A stretch of DNA of 64,000 bases from Kitasatospora mediocidica KCTC 9733 (GTDB taxonomy: Bacteria; Actinomycetota; Actinomycetes; Streptomycetales; Streptomycetaceae): the NCBI RefSeq assembly GCF_000744225.1, contig NZ_JQLN01000006.1:434001-498000 (forward strand), read 5' to 3'. The stretch's first letter is position 1. Each line of letters starts with the position of its first letter. The translations under genes were made by a program, and so were the position numbers. Positions 49,610-57,806 of this stretch are shown here, piece by piece. The notes below the pieces were generated by a model. It searched no databases and was not told where the DNA came from. It worked only from the letters and a program-made list of their open reading frames with translations.

Positions 49610-52600
49610 GTGTTCCAACCCGTGCGCAACCTGAGACGAGCCCTCGCCCTACCGGTCGTCAGCACGCTGCTGGCCGCCGGCGTCCTCGCGCTGGCCGGCC
49701 AGCCGTCCCCGGCCGCCGCCGCTGCTGCCACGCCCGCCGCTGCTGCCACGCCCGCTGCCGCCGCCACCGGCGGCAGCGGCGCCGCCCTGCCGTACGTCGA
49801 GGTGCAGGCGGAGAACTCCGCCACCAACGGCACCGTGATCGGCCCGAGTTACACCCAGGGCCAGCTGGCCGACGAGGCGTCGGGGCGCAAGGCCGTGACG
49901 CTGCAGGGCACCGGACAGTACGTCACCTTCACCACCCCGGTGGCCACCAACTCGATCGACTTCCGCTACAGCATCCCGGACACCGCGAGCGGCTCGGTGT
50001 ACAGCGCGCCGCTGTCGCTCTACGTCAACGGCACCAAGCAGAGCGACCTCACCCTGACCAACGCCTACAGCTGGTTCTACGGCGGCTATCCCTTCACCAA
50101 CGCGCCGGGCAGCAACCCGCACCACTTCTTCGATGAGGTGCACCGCCTGCTCCCGACCTCCTACCCGGCCGGCACCACCTTCAGGTTGCAGGTCGACGCG
50201 GGGGACACCGCCTCCGCCTACACCCTCGACTTCGCGGATTTCGAGCAGGTCGGCGCGCCGCAGAGCCAGCCGTCCGGCTCGGTCTCGGTGACCAGCGAGG
50301 GCGCCGACGCGACCGGCGCCACCGACGCCACCAGCGCGTTCAACGCCGCGATCAGCGCGGCCGGCCCCGGCGGCACGGTGTGGATCCCGCCGGGCACCTT
50401 CGACGTCCCCGGCCACATCGGCGTCAACAACGTGACGATCGCCGGCGCCGGCATGTGGTACTCCACGGTCACCGGTACGGCACCCGGTTTCTACGGCAAC
50501 TCCGCGCCCTCGCCGAGCGCCAATGTGCACCTGCGGGACTTCGCGATCTCCGGCAACGTCCAGGAGCGTGACGACAGCGCCCAGGTCAACGGCATCGGCG
50601 GCGCGCTGAGCAACTCCACCGTCTCGAACCTCTGGATCGAGCACGAGAAGGTCGGCGCCTGGATGGACGGGCCGATGGACCACCTGACCTTCAGCGGCAT
50701 GCGCATCCGAGACACCACCGCGGACGGTGTCAACTTCCACGGCGGCGTCACCAACTCCACCGTCACGGGCAGCGACATCCGCAACACCGGCGACGACGGC
50801 ATCGCCACCTGGGCGGACTCCGCCGTCGGCGCCGACGCCAACGACACGATCTCCGGCAACACCGTGCAGCTGCAGATGCTCGCCAACGGGATCGCGATCT
50901 ACGGCGGCCACGACAACACCGTCACCGGCAACCTGGTCCAGGACAGCGGGATCACCCAGGGCGGCGGCATCCAGGTGGGGCAGCGCTTCACCTCCACCCC
51001 GGTCGGCACCACCACCATCTCGGGCAACACCCTGATCCGGGACGGCAGCCTCGACCCGAACTGGCAGTTCGGCGTCGGCGCGCTCTGGTTCGACGGCAGC
51101 CAGGGCGCGATCACCGGCCCGGTCAACGTGAGCAACGCGCTGATCGAGCAGAGCCCGTACGAGGCCGTGCAGTGGGTCGAGGGCACCGTCAGCGGGGTCT
51201 CGCTCAGCAATGTGACCATCGCGGGCACCGGAACCTTCGCCCTGCAGGAGCAGACCGGCGGCGCGGCGACCTTCACGAACGTCACCGCCACCGGCGTGGG
51301 CGCGCCCACCCCCGTCTACACCTGCGAGGGCGGCAACTTCACGGTCACCGACGGCGGCGGCAACTCCGGGATCGGCGGCACGCCCGCCTGCGGTCCCTGG
51401 CCGGCGCCGGTCTTCCCGCCCTACCCCGCCACGGGCGTGACGGCCAGTCCGAGCGCGCTCGACTTCGGCTCGGCCGCGACCGGCTCGACCAGCGCCGCGC
51501 AGAGCGTGACGGTTGCCAACCCGACCGGCTCGGCGGCGCCCGTCTCCTCCGTCACCGTCAGCGGTGACTTCGCCCGGACCAGCACCTGCGGCTCGTCGAT
51601 CCCGGCGAACGGCTCCTGCACGGTCGGCGTGACCTTCACCCCGACCGCCACCGGCGCCCGCACCGGGACCCTGGCCATCACCGCGGGCGGCGTCGTCAAC
51701 ACCGTCAGCCTCACCGGCACCGGCACCGCGCCGGGCCCGGTGCTGAACGCCGCCCCGGCCGCCCTGTCCTTCGCCCGCACGGTGGTCGGCTCCCAGGCCG
51801 CCGCCCAGACCGTGACGGTGACCAACGCGGGCACCACCGCGGCGAGCGTCTCCGGCGTCGCGGCCAGTGGTGACTTCAGCCAGACCGACACCTGCTCGAC
51901 GGTCGCGGTCGGTGCCTCCTGCACGGTGAGCGTCGTCTTCACGCCCACGGCGGGCGGATCGCGCACCGGCAGCCTGACCCTCACCGGCAACGCCAACAAC
52001 AGCCCGACCACCGTCGCGCTCAGCGGCACCGGCATCGACTCCAGCACCAACGTCGCGGCCGGCCAGCCGGCCTCGGCGAGTTCGGCGAACAGTCCCTACG
52101 TCGCCGCGAACCTCACCGACCCGGACCCGTCGACCTACTGGGAGAGCCAGAACGGCGCGTTCCCGCAGTGGGCCCAGGTCGACCTCGGCCAGAGCTACCG
52201 GATCGGCCGGGTCGTCCTCAAGCTCCCGCCGGCCACCGCCTGGGGAGCCCGCACCCAGACCCTGTCGCTGCTGGGCTCGACGGACGGCTCGACCTTCTCG
52301 ACGATCGTCGGCTCGGCCGCGTACAGCTTCGACCCCAGTGCCAACGCCAACACGGTCGCCATCACCTTCAACGCCACCACGGCCCGGTACGTCCGGGCCG
52401 ACATCACCGCCAACACCGGCTGGAGCGCCGGCCAGCTGTCGGACTTCGAGGTCTTCCCCAGCGGCGGCGGGACCGGCCCCGCGACGCTGACAGCCAGCCC
52501 GGGCTCGCTGACCTTCGCCGGTCAGCCGGTCGGCAGCACCAGCGCCGCGCAGACGGTCACGGTCGCCAACACCGGCACCGCGGCGGCGACCGTCTCCGCC

Positions 52601-53212
52601 GTCACGGCCTCCGGTGACTTCGCGCAGAGCACCACCTGCGGGACGTCCATCGCACCGGGCGCCTCCTGCACGGTCGGCGTGACCTTCACCCCGACCGCCA
52701 CCGGCTCCCGTTCGGGCAGCGTGACGCTCGCCGGCGGCGCCGGGACCAGCCCGCTCACCATCGCCCTCAGTGGCACCGGCACCCCGTCCCCGACCACCAA
52801 CCTGGCGCTCGGCGCCACGATGACCGCCAGCGGCTACACCCAGACCTACGCACCCGCCAACGCCAACGACGCCAACACCGCCAGCTACTGGGAGAGTTCC
52901 GACAACGCCTTCCCGCAGTGGCTGCAGGCCGACCTGGGCACCCGTCAGACGCTCGGCTCGATCACGCTGGACCTGCCGCCGTCCACCGCCTGGGCCACCC
53001 GCACGCAGACCCTGAGCGTGCTGGGCTCCACCGACGGCAGCACCTGGACGACGCTGGTCGGCTCCGCCGCCTACACCTTCAACCCGGCCACCGGAAACAC
53101 CGTCGGCATCACGCTCCCGAACGGGACCGCCGACCGGTACCTGCGGCTGAACTTCACGGCCAACACCGGCTGGCCGGCCGGGCAGCTCTCGGAGTTCGAG
53201 ATCTTCGACTGA
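49610..53212 (+). CDS. Secreted multi-domain alpha-1,3-glucanase (GH87-like mycodextranase)
   Basis: A 1200-residue exported glycanase. After the signal peptide (ends ...SPAAAAAA) comes an N-terminal CBM6/35-like sandwich (residues ~60-215; YVEVQAENSATNGTVIGPSY), then a right-handed beta-helix (~225-600; WIPPGTFDVPGHIGVNNVTI; GVNFHGGVTNSTVTGSDIRN; NTGDDGIATWAD), the layout of GH87 enzymes. The C-terminal half alternates choice-of-anchor-D Ig-like repeats (three; SPSALDFGSAATGSTSAAQS-like) and two discoidin/CBM32 modules (YWESQNGAFPQWAQVDLGQS; YWESSDNAFPQWLQADLGTR). GTG 49610 has AAGGAG 6 bases upstream. It should cut fungal or bacterial alpha-1,3-glucan outside the cell and feed the ABC importer. 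GH87 versus another beta-helix family is my reading of motifs. Confidence 0.82.
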   Translation: MFQPVRNLRRALALPVVSTLLAAGVLALAGQPSPAAAAAATPAAAATPAAAATGGSGAALPYVEVQAENSATNGTVIGPSYTQGQLADEASGRKAVTLQGTGQYVTFTTPVATNSIDFRYSIPDTASGSVYSAPLSLYVNGTKQSDLTLTNAYSWFYGGYPFTNAPGSNPHHFFDEVHRLLPTSYPAGTTFRLQVDAGDTASAYTLDFADFEQVGAPQSQPSGSVSVTSEGADATGATDATSAFNAAISAAGPGGTVWIPPGTFDVPGHIGVNNVTIAGAGMWYSTVTGTAPGFYGNSAPSPSANVHLRDFAISGNVQERDDSAQVNGIGGALSNSTVSNLWIEHEKVGAWMDGPMDHLTFSGMRIRDTTADGVNFHGGVTNSTVTGSDIRNTGDDGIATWADSAVGADANDTISGNTVQLQMLANGIAIYGGHDNTVTGNLVQDSGITQGGGIQVGQRFTSTPVGTTTISGNTLIRDGSLDPNWQFGVGALWFDGSQGAITGPVNVSNALIEQSPYEAVQWVEGTVSGVSLSNVTIAGTGTFALQEQTGGAATFTNVTATGVGAPTPVYTCEGGNFTVTDGGGNSGIGGTPACGPWPAPVFPPYPATGVTASPSALDFGSAATGSTSAAQSVTVANPTGSAAPVSSVTVSGDFARTSTCGSSIPANGSCTVGVTFTPTATGARTGTLAITAGGVVNTVSLTGTGTAPGPVLNAAPAALSFARTVVGSQAAAQTVTVTNAGTTAASVSGVAASGDFSQTDTCSTVAVGASCTVSVVFTPTAGGSRTGSLTLTGNANNSPTTVALSGTGIDSSTNVAAGQPASASSANSPYVAANLTDPDPSTYWESQNGAFPQWAQVDLGQSYRIGRVVLKLPPATAWGARTQTLSLLGSTDGSTFSTIVGSAAYSFDPSANANTVAITFNATTARYVRADITANTGWSAGQLSDFEVFPSGGGTGPATLTASPGSLTFAGQPVGSTSAAQTVTVANTGTAAATVSAVTASGDFAQSTTCGTSIAPGASCTVGVTFTPTATGSRSGSVTLAGGAGTSPLTIALSGTGTPSPTTNLALGATMTASGYTQTYAPANANDANTASYWESSDNAFPQWLQADLGTRQTLGSITLDLPPSTAWATRTQTLSVLGSTDGSTWTTLVGSAAYTFNPATGNTVGITLPNGTADRYLRLNFTANTGWPAGQLSEFEIFD

Positions 53213-53233
53213 GCCGCCGCGCACGGTCGAACC

Positions 53234-53274
53234 GGGGGTGCGGCCCGCCGCGTGTGGCGGCGGGCCGTGCCCCC
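53234..53274 (+). terminator. Terminator of the GH87-like gene
   Basis: An 18-bp stem (53234-53251 with 53257-53274, two G-T wobbles) 22 bp after the stop at 53212. Confidence 0.78.
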
Positions 53275-53428
53275 TCGGCCGCGCGCGGGCTGACGGTGAA
53301 GCGGGACCTGTGCCGACTCTTAAGAGCTCTTGAAGTTGCCGCCCGAGGCCGTTTGAAGAGGTCGGGACCGCCTAGGTTCGTAGCCGCTGCCCCGACATCC
53401 CCCTTCGAACCCCGAGGTGTTGCGCATC

Positions 53429-54323
53429 ATGAGTTCTCACCGCCGCGTCCCCGCCAAGGCCTCCGTCTCCCGCCGGCGCCGCCTGCGGCGGACCTCGCGA
53501 CTGCGGCTGGTGATGACGGGCGCCGCCACCCTCGCGGTCCTGGGCGGCGGTACGGCGTTCGCCTGCGTGGGGGTGGGCGGCGGGCCGGCGCCCGTGGCCG
53601 CCGCGCCGGTCGGCCACCCGGGACGGCCCACCCGAGCCGGCCCGCCCCGAGCATCCGCGGCCGTCCGGGACGGCGGCTGCACCGGCCTCGCCCGCCCCGC
53701 CGTCCGCCGTCCCGTCGCCCTCCGCCCCGCCCGCGTCGCCGCCCGCGTCGCCGGTGTCGGCATCGCCGTCCGCGCCGACCGCGCCGACCGTGGTCCCGTC
53801 CCCGCCGGCCCGTCCCACCCCGCCCGTCGCGCCCTCGTCCGCCCCCTCCGCCCCGGCCCCCGCTTCGTCTGCGCCCGCCGCGCCGGGCGTACCCGGTGAC
53901 AGCGTCGAGGTCGACCACGTGCTGGCCCTGATCAACCAGGCCAGGGCTGCCCAGGGCCTGCCCGCCTACACCCTGGACGCCGGCCTGATCCGCAGCGCGG
54001 CGGGCCACAACCAGGTGATGTCCTCGGGCTGCGGCCTCTCCCACCAGTGCCCGGGGGAGGACGCGTTCGGCAAGCGCGAGCAGGCGCAGGGGGTGAGCTG
54101 GACGTCGGCCGGCGAGAACATAGGCGACGGCGGGCCGGTCGCCTCGACGGACCAGGCGATCTCCGCCATGGCGGTGGGCCTGACCCAGTCCATGCTGGAC
54201 GAGAAGGCGCCGGACGACGGCCACCGCCGGAACATCCTGAGCCCGGACTTCACCCGCGTCGGCATCGCCGTCCTGCGGGACGCCTCCGGCACGGTCTGGA
54301 TGACCCAGGACTTCGCGTCCTGA
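53429..54323 (+). pseudogene. Secreted CAP-domain (SCP/PR1-like) protein, frameshifted
   Basis: The N-terminus from ATG 53429 (GAGGTG upstream) is an Arg-rich signal peptide (RLVMTGAATLAVLGGGTAFA). The C-terminus from about 53890 is a CAP domain: HVLALINQARAAQGLPAYTL, SAAGHNQVMSSGCGLSHQCP (His ligand), SWTSAGENIGDGGP and DGHRRNILSPDFTRVGIAVL. They are in different frames. Deleting one base in the CCCGGGA run at about 53617-53622 joins APVGHP to DGPPEPARPEHPRPSGTAAA and on through the Pro/Ala/Ser linker to the CAP domain. A start at GTG 53754 would lack the export signal. Real pseudogene or sequencing error. Confidence 0.72.
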
Positions 54324-54500
54324 CGGTCCGGGCAGGCGCGTGGGTCCGTCCCAGGCGGTGCCACGCCCTGGCCGACCACGCGCTCTTCGCGCGCCGGTGG
54401 GCGCTTCCGCGCGCCGTGCGCGCGAGGTATCCGTGAGCGAACGCCGTCCCTACCGTGTCCCGGGCAGCCGCACACCGCGCGACACCCAGGGGGACGGACG

Positions 54501-55361
54501 ATGACACGACGCTGGCTGGTGACCGGATGCTCCTCGGGGCTCGGACTCGCGCTGGCGCGAGCCGTCCTGGCAGCCGGGGACCAGTTGCTCGCCACCACCC
54601 GCAGACCCTCCCCGCTCGACGCCCTCGCCGCCGAGCACCCCGAGCAGCTGGTCACCGCGACCCTCGACCTGGGGGACGCCGTCGCCGCCGAGGCGGCCGT
54701 ACGCCTGGCGGCCGACCGTTTCGGCGGGGTGGACGTACTGGTCAACAACGCGGGCACCGGGCTCTTCGGCGCCGTCGAGGAGGTGTCGGACGCGGAGCTG
54801 CGCGCCCAGCTGGAGACGCTGGTGGTGGCTCCCTGGCGGCTGGCGAGGCTGGTGCTCCCGCTGATGCGCGCCCAGGGCTCCGGCCACATCCTGAACGTCT
54901 CCTCGCTGGCCGGCCGGATGGCCTGGCCGGGACTGTCCGCCTATGTGACCGGCAAGTACGCCCTGGAGGGGATGAGCCAGGCGCTCGCGGCGGAGGCCGG
55001 GCCGCTCGGCATCCGGGTGACGGTGCTGGAGCCCGGCGGCTTCGCCACCGGCTACGGCGACGCGCTCGCCGAGGCGGCCGCCCGGGTACCCGCCTACGCC
55101 CCGAGCACGACGCCGATGCGCGACGCCCTGCGCGGCATGCGGGAGAACGAGTCGCTGGGCCGCCCCGAGGACTTCGCCGACCTGGTCCTGCGCGTGGTCG
55201 CCGCCCCCTCCGCGCCGCTGCGCCTGCCGGTCGGCGACGACGCCCACACGTACGTCGCGGCCGTCGAGGAGCTCGGGCGTCAGGAACTCGCCGCCGCCCG
55301 CGCGTTCGCCCTGGGGGACCCGACGACCGCCCCCGTCCCGGCCCCGACCAGGGCGTCCTGA
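54501..55361 (+). CDS. Short-chain dehydrogenase/reductase
   Basis: A 286-residue classical SDR. The cofactor motif is WLVTGCSSGLGLALARAVL, then LVNNAGTGLFG, the catalytic Ser in LNVSSLAGRMAW, Tyr-Lys in SAYVTGKYALEG and the PG motif VLEPGGFATGYG. Arginines after the first strand (TTRRPSPLD) favour NADPH. Oxidoreductases of this type next to TetR genes are common. The substrate is unknown. It converges with the TetR gene, whose stop is 7 bp away. Confidence 0.92.
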   Translation: MTRRWLVTGCSSGLGLALARAVLAAGDQLLATTRRPSPLDALAAEHPEQLVTATLDLGDAVAAEAAVRLAADRFGGVDVLVNNAGTGLFGAVEEVSDAELRAQLETLVVAPWRLARLVLPLMRAQGSGHILNVSSLAGRMAWPGLSAYVTGKYALEGMSQALAAEAGPLGIRVTVLEPGGFATGYGDALAEAAARVPAYAPSTTPMRDALRGMRENESLGRPEDFADLVLRVVAAPSAPLRLPVGDDAHTYVAAVEELGRQELAAARAFALGDPTTAPVPAPTRAS

Positions 55362-55367
55362 GTTCGG

Positions 55368-56078
55368 CTAGCCTCGCGGCGGGTGCAGAGCGGTGATGCC
55401 GGCGAGGACGAGATCGATCCCGGCAAGGAACTGCTCGCGGTCGTCGTGCGCGCGCAGCTGCTCCGCAACGGCCCGGGTGAACGGGTAGTCGTCGGGGTCG
55501 AGTTCCTCCCAGGCGTTCGACACGGCGTCGAGGAACTCGGCGCGGTTCGCGTCGGGCCCCAGAGCGCGGGCGTTCGCGGCGTTCTGGGCAGCGGCGCCGA
55601 GGATGTACTCCACCAGCACCGAGGCCGCCGTGAACCAGCTGCCCTCGGGCACGCCCAGCGCGCGGACCTGCCGCCCGACGCTCTCGAAGATCCGCGGTGT
55701 CGTCACCTGGAGTGAGCTGGCGGTGAGTTGCGCCGCGACCCAGGGGTGCTCGTCGATCGTGTCGAACAGGCCCGACGCGACGGCGCGGACCCTCTCCTGC
55801 GGTGTGGAGTCGGCGGACCCAGTGGACCCGGCAGACCCGGCGGGCTCGACGGCCAGCGCGGCGGCGATGACGGCGTCGGTGGCGGCGGCGAGCAGTTCGC
55901 CCTTGTTCGCCACATGCCAGTAGATCGCCCCGTGCCCGGTGGCGAGGCGCTCGGTCAGCGCCCGGAACGTCAGCCCGCCCTCGCCGGCCGTGTCGAGCAG
56001 CTCGACGGCTGCCTCGACGATGCGCTCCCGGGAGAGCGCCTCTGTGCGCCGCTGCGAGCGGCCCGTCCGTGTTGCCAT
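55368..56078 (-). CDS. TetR-family repressor (TetR class, C-terminal TetR_C type)
   Basis: A 236-residue TetR regulator. The N-terminal HTH reads LSRERIVEAAVELLDTAGEG then LTFRALTERLATGHGAIYWHVANKGEL, very close to the tetracycline-repressor group. The C-terminal domain (residues ~75-230) is the ligand pocket. It is divergent from the Tet(X)-like monooxygenase, with three 18-bp-phased TGGA..TCCA sites between them, so it most likely represses that gene and itself. The ribosome site before ATG 56078 is weak. Confidence 0.92.
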   Translation of the reverse strand: MATRTGRSQRRTEALSRERIVEAAVELLDTAGEGGLTFRALTERLATGHGAIYWHVANKGELLAAATDAVIAAALAVEPAGSAGSTGSADSTPQERVRAVASGLFDTIDEHPWVAAQLTASSLQVTTPRIFESVGRQVRALGVPEGSWFTAASVLVEYILGAAAQNAANARALGPDANRAEFLDAVSNAWEELDPDDYPFTRAVAEQLRAHDDREQFLAGIDLVLAGITALHPPRG

Positions 56079-56097
56079 GCCGCCATCTTGACACACC

Positions 56098-56160
56098 TGG
56101 AGCGCCGTTCCACTATGGAGTGGCGTTCCATTATGGAGCGCCGTTCCAGTCCTGGAACGG
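56098..56160. promoter_or_regulatory. Three phased TetR operators
   Basis: TGGAGCGCCGTTCCA (56098-56112), TGGAGTGGCGTTCCA (56116-56130) and TGGAGCGCCGTTCCA (56134-56148) repeat every 18 bp, each with TGGA..TCCA dyad ends; a half-site TGGAACGG follows at 56153-56160. They fill the gap between the divergent TetR and monooxygenase starts. Confidence 0.82.
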
Positions 56161-56217
56161 CCCACCGGAGACAGCGGCCGTACTCAGCCGCGCCCTCGAA
56201 CCCCCTCAGGAGCCACG

Positions 56218-57342
56218 ATGCGCACTCCCGTCACGATCATCGGCGCCGGACTCGGCGGTCTCATGCTCGCCCGCGTCCTGCACGTGCACGGAGTCCCGGC
56301 CACGGTCTACGAGGCGGAGGCCTCCCCGACCGCGCGAGCGCAGGGCGGGATGCTCGACATCCACGACCACAACGGCCAGCCGGCTCTGCGGGCGGCGGGC
56401 CTGATCGAGGAGTTCCGCGGCCTCATCCTGGAGGGCCGCCAAGCGACGCGGGCCCTCGCCCCGGACGGGACCGTGCTGCTGGACGAGCCCGACGACGGCA
56501 CGGGCGGACGCCCCGAGGTGCAGCGCGGCGCGCTGCGCCGGCTCCTGATCGACTCGCTCCCGGCCGGCACCGTCCGGTGGGGCTGCAAGGCCGCCGGCAT
56601 CCGCGCCCTCGGCGACGGTCGCCACGAGGTCACCTTCGCGGACGGCAGCACCGTCGTCACCGACCTGCTGGTCGGCGCGGACGGCGCGTGGTCGCGAGTC
56701 CGGCCACTGCTCTCCGATGCGGTACCCGAGTACGTCGGCACGTCGTTCGTCGAGACCTACCTCTTCGACTGCGAGACCCGCCACCCCGCCAGCGCGAAGG
56801 CGGTCGGCGAGGGAGCGCTGTTCGCCCTCGTGCCGGGGAAGGGCATCCAGGCCCACCGGGAGAGCGGCGGGACCCTCCACACCTACGTGGCCCTGGCCAG
56901 GTCGCAGGAGTGGCTGGCCGCCATCGACTTCACCGACTCCGCCGCGGCCGCGGCGCGGGTCGCGCAGGAGTTCGAGAACTGGGCGCCGGAGCTCACCGCG
57001 TTGATCACCGATGGCGAGACCCCGCCGGTCCTGCGTCCCCTCAACGCCCTGCCGATCGGGCACCGGTGGGACCGGGTGCCGGGGGTGACCCTGGTCGGCG
57101 ACGCCGCCCACCTCATGATCCCGTCCGGCGAAGGCGCCAACCTGGCCATGTACGACGGCGCCGAACTCGGCAAGGCCATCGCCGCGCACCCCGACGACGT
57201 GGAGGCCGCACTCACCGCCTACGAGCAGGCCCTCTTCCCGCGCAGCGCCGAGGAAGCCGCCGCGGCCGCCCAGCTCCACGAGCTCATGCTCGGCGAAAAC
57301 GCCCCCCACGGCCTGATCGCCATGCTCACCGGACACGAGTAG
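56218..57342 (+). CDS. Tet(X)-like FAD-dependent monooxygenase
   Basis: A 374-residue flavin monooxygenase closely patterned on Tet(X)-type tetracycline destructases. The FAD motif TIIGAGLGGLMLARVLHVHG is followed by GGMLDIHDHNGQPALRAAGL (Tet(X): GGTLDLHKDSGQEAMKKAGL), LLVGADGAWSRVRPLLSDAV, and GDAAHLMIPSGEGANLAMYD. AGGAG precedes the ATG by 5 bases. A divergent TetR gene and phased operators suggest drug- or metabolite-induced expression. Activity on tetracyclines is possible, but this broad family also hydroxylates other aromatic polyketides. Confidence 0.9.
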   Translation: MRTPVTIIGAGLGGLMLARVLHVHGVPATVYEAEASPTARAQGGMLDIHDHNGQPALRAAGLIEEFRGLILEGRQATRALAPDGTVLLDEPDDGTGGRPEVQRGALRRLLIDSLPAGTVRWGCKAAGIRALGDGRHEVTFADGSTVVTDLLVGADGAWSRVRPLLSDAVPEYVGTSFVETYLFDCETRHPASAKAVGEGALFALVPGKGIQAHRESGGTLHTYVALARSQEWLAAIDFTDSAAAAARVAQEFENWAPELTALITDGETPPVLRPLNALPIGHRWDRVPGVTLVGDAAHLMIPSGEGANLAMYDGAELGKAIAAHPDDVEAALTAYEQALFPRSAEEAAAAAQLHELMLGENAPHGLIAMLTGHE

Positions 57343-57365
57343 ACCCGCTGCCGCTGCCGTTGCCG

Positions 57366-57491
57366 TCAGTCGATGGCGCGCGTGGCCGTCTCCAGTGCGA
57401 CGGGGAGTGCGGCGGCGTCGACGCCGAGTCCGAGCAGCGGCGGGTCGGCCGAGCGGTGCACGAGCATGGCGGCCACCACGTCGGGATCCAT
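57366..57491 (-). CDS. Possible small protein or gene remnant
   Basis: A 41-residue frame (MDPDVVAAMLVHRSADPPLL...TATRAID) with good codon composition, between the convergent monooxygenase and the MITE. The frame stays open further upstream to the hairpin at 57544. It may be the C-terminal remnant of a larger gene cut off by rearrangement near the MITE. No ribosome site. Confidence 0.3.
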   Translation of the reverse strand: MDPDVVAAMLVHRSADPPLLGLGVDAAALPVALETATRAID

Positions 57492-57543
57492 ACCCTGTCC
57501 GCCCAGGTCCGCAGATCCAAGGCCCGGCCCCGCAGGCCCGGAC

Positions 57544-57569
57544 AGCCCCGGGCCGGGTGACCCGGGGCT
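57544..57569. terminator. Short hairpin next to the MITE
   Basis: AGCCCCGGG (57544-57552) / CCCGGGGCT (57561-57569), a 9-bp perfect stem with an 8-base loop. Confidence 0.45.
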
Positions 57570-57609
57570 GCCGATCGGCTGCGGGCCCGGAAAGACCCGC
57601 CGTGCAGGT

Positions 57610-57806
57610 CTAGTGCCGCGTCAGGCAACCTTCGCCCCGTCGCGACGCCCGGCACGCACTCTCGCCGCACCGGCCGAAAGCCCAAGTACGTCCAGTACGA
57701 GGACTTCCGGCCGACACGCCGAGAGCACGCACCAGGGGGGCACCTCCCGGCCGAAGGCTGGGGGACCCGCTCCTTGACGGGCAAAAGTTGCCTGACGCGG
57801 CACTAG
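57610..57806 (-). mobile_element. MITE copy 2 (197 bp) with nested palindromic insertion
   Basis: Same terminal inverted repeats as copy 1 (CTAGTGCCGCGTCAGGCAAC at both ends) in inverted orientation. It is 28 bp longer: relative to copy 1 it carries an extra GTCCCCCAGCC..GGGAGGTGCCCC-type block (about 57735-57770), a palindromic sequence often seen between Streptomyces genes. Its right end CTAG (57803-57806) supplies the TAG stop of the phosphoesterase gene. Confidence 0.88.

Noticed and set aside
49728..49775. Short repeat GCCGCTGCTGCCACGCCC in the GH87-like gene as a separate element.
   Set aside because: It is an Ala/Thr/Pro linker repeat (PAAAAT) after the signal peptide, ordinary for secreted enzymes.
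49649..53224. A 1191-codon open frame on the minus strand opposite the GH87-like gene.
   Set aside because: It is the antisense shadow of a very GC-biased gene: Gly/Arg/Ala/Val-rich, no ribosome site, no family motif, and the plus strand has clear domains.
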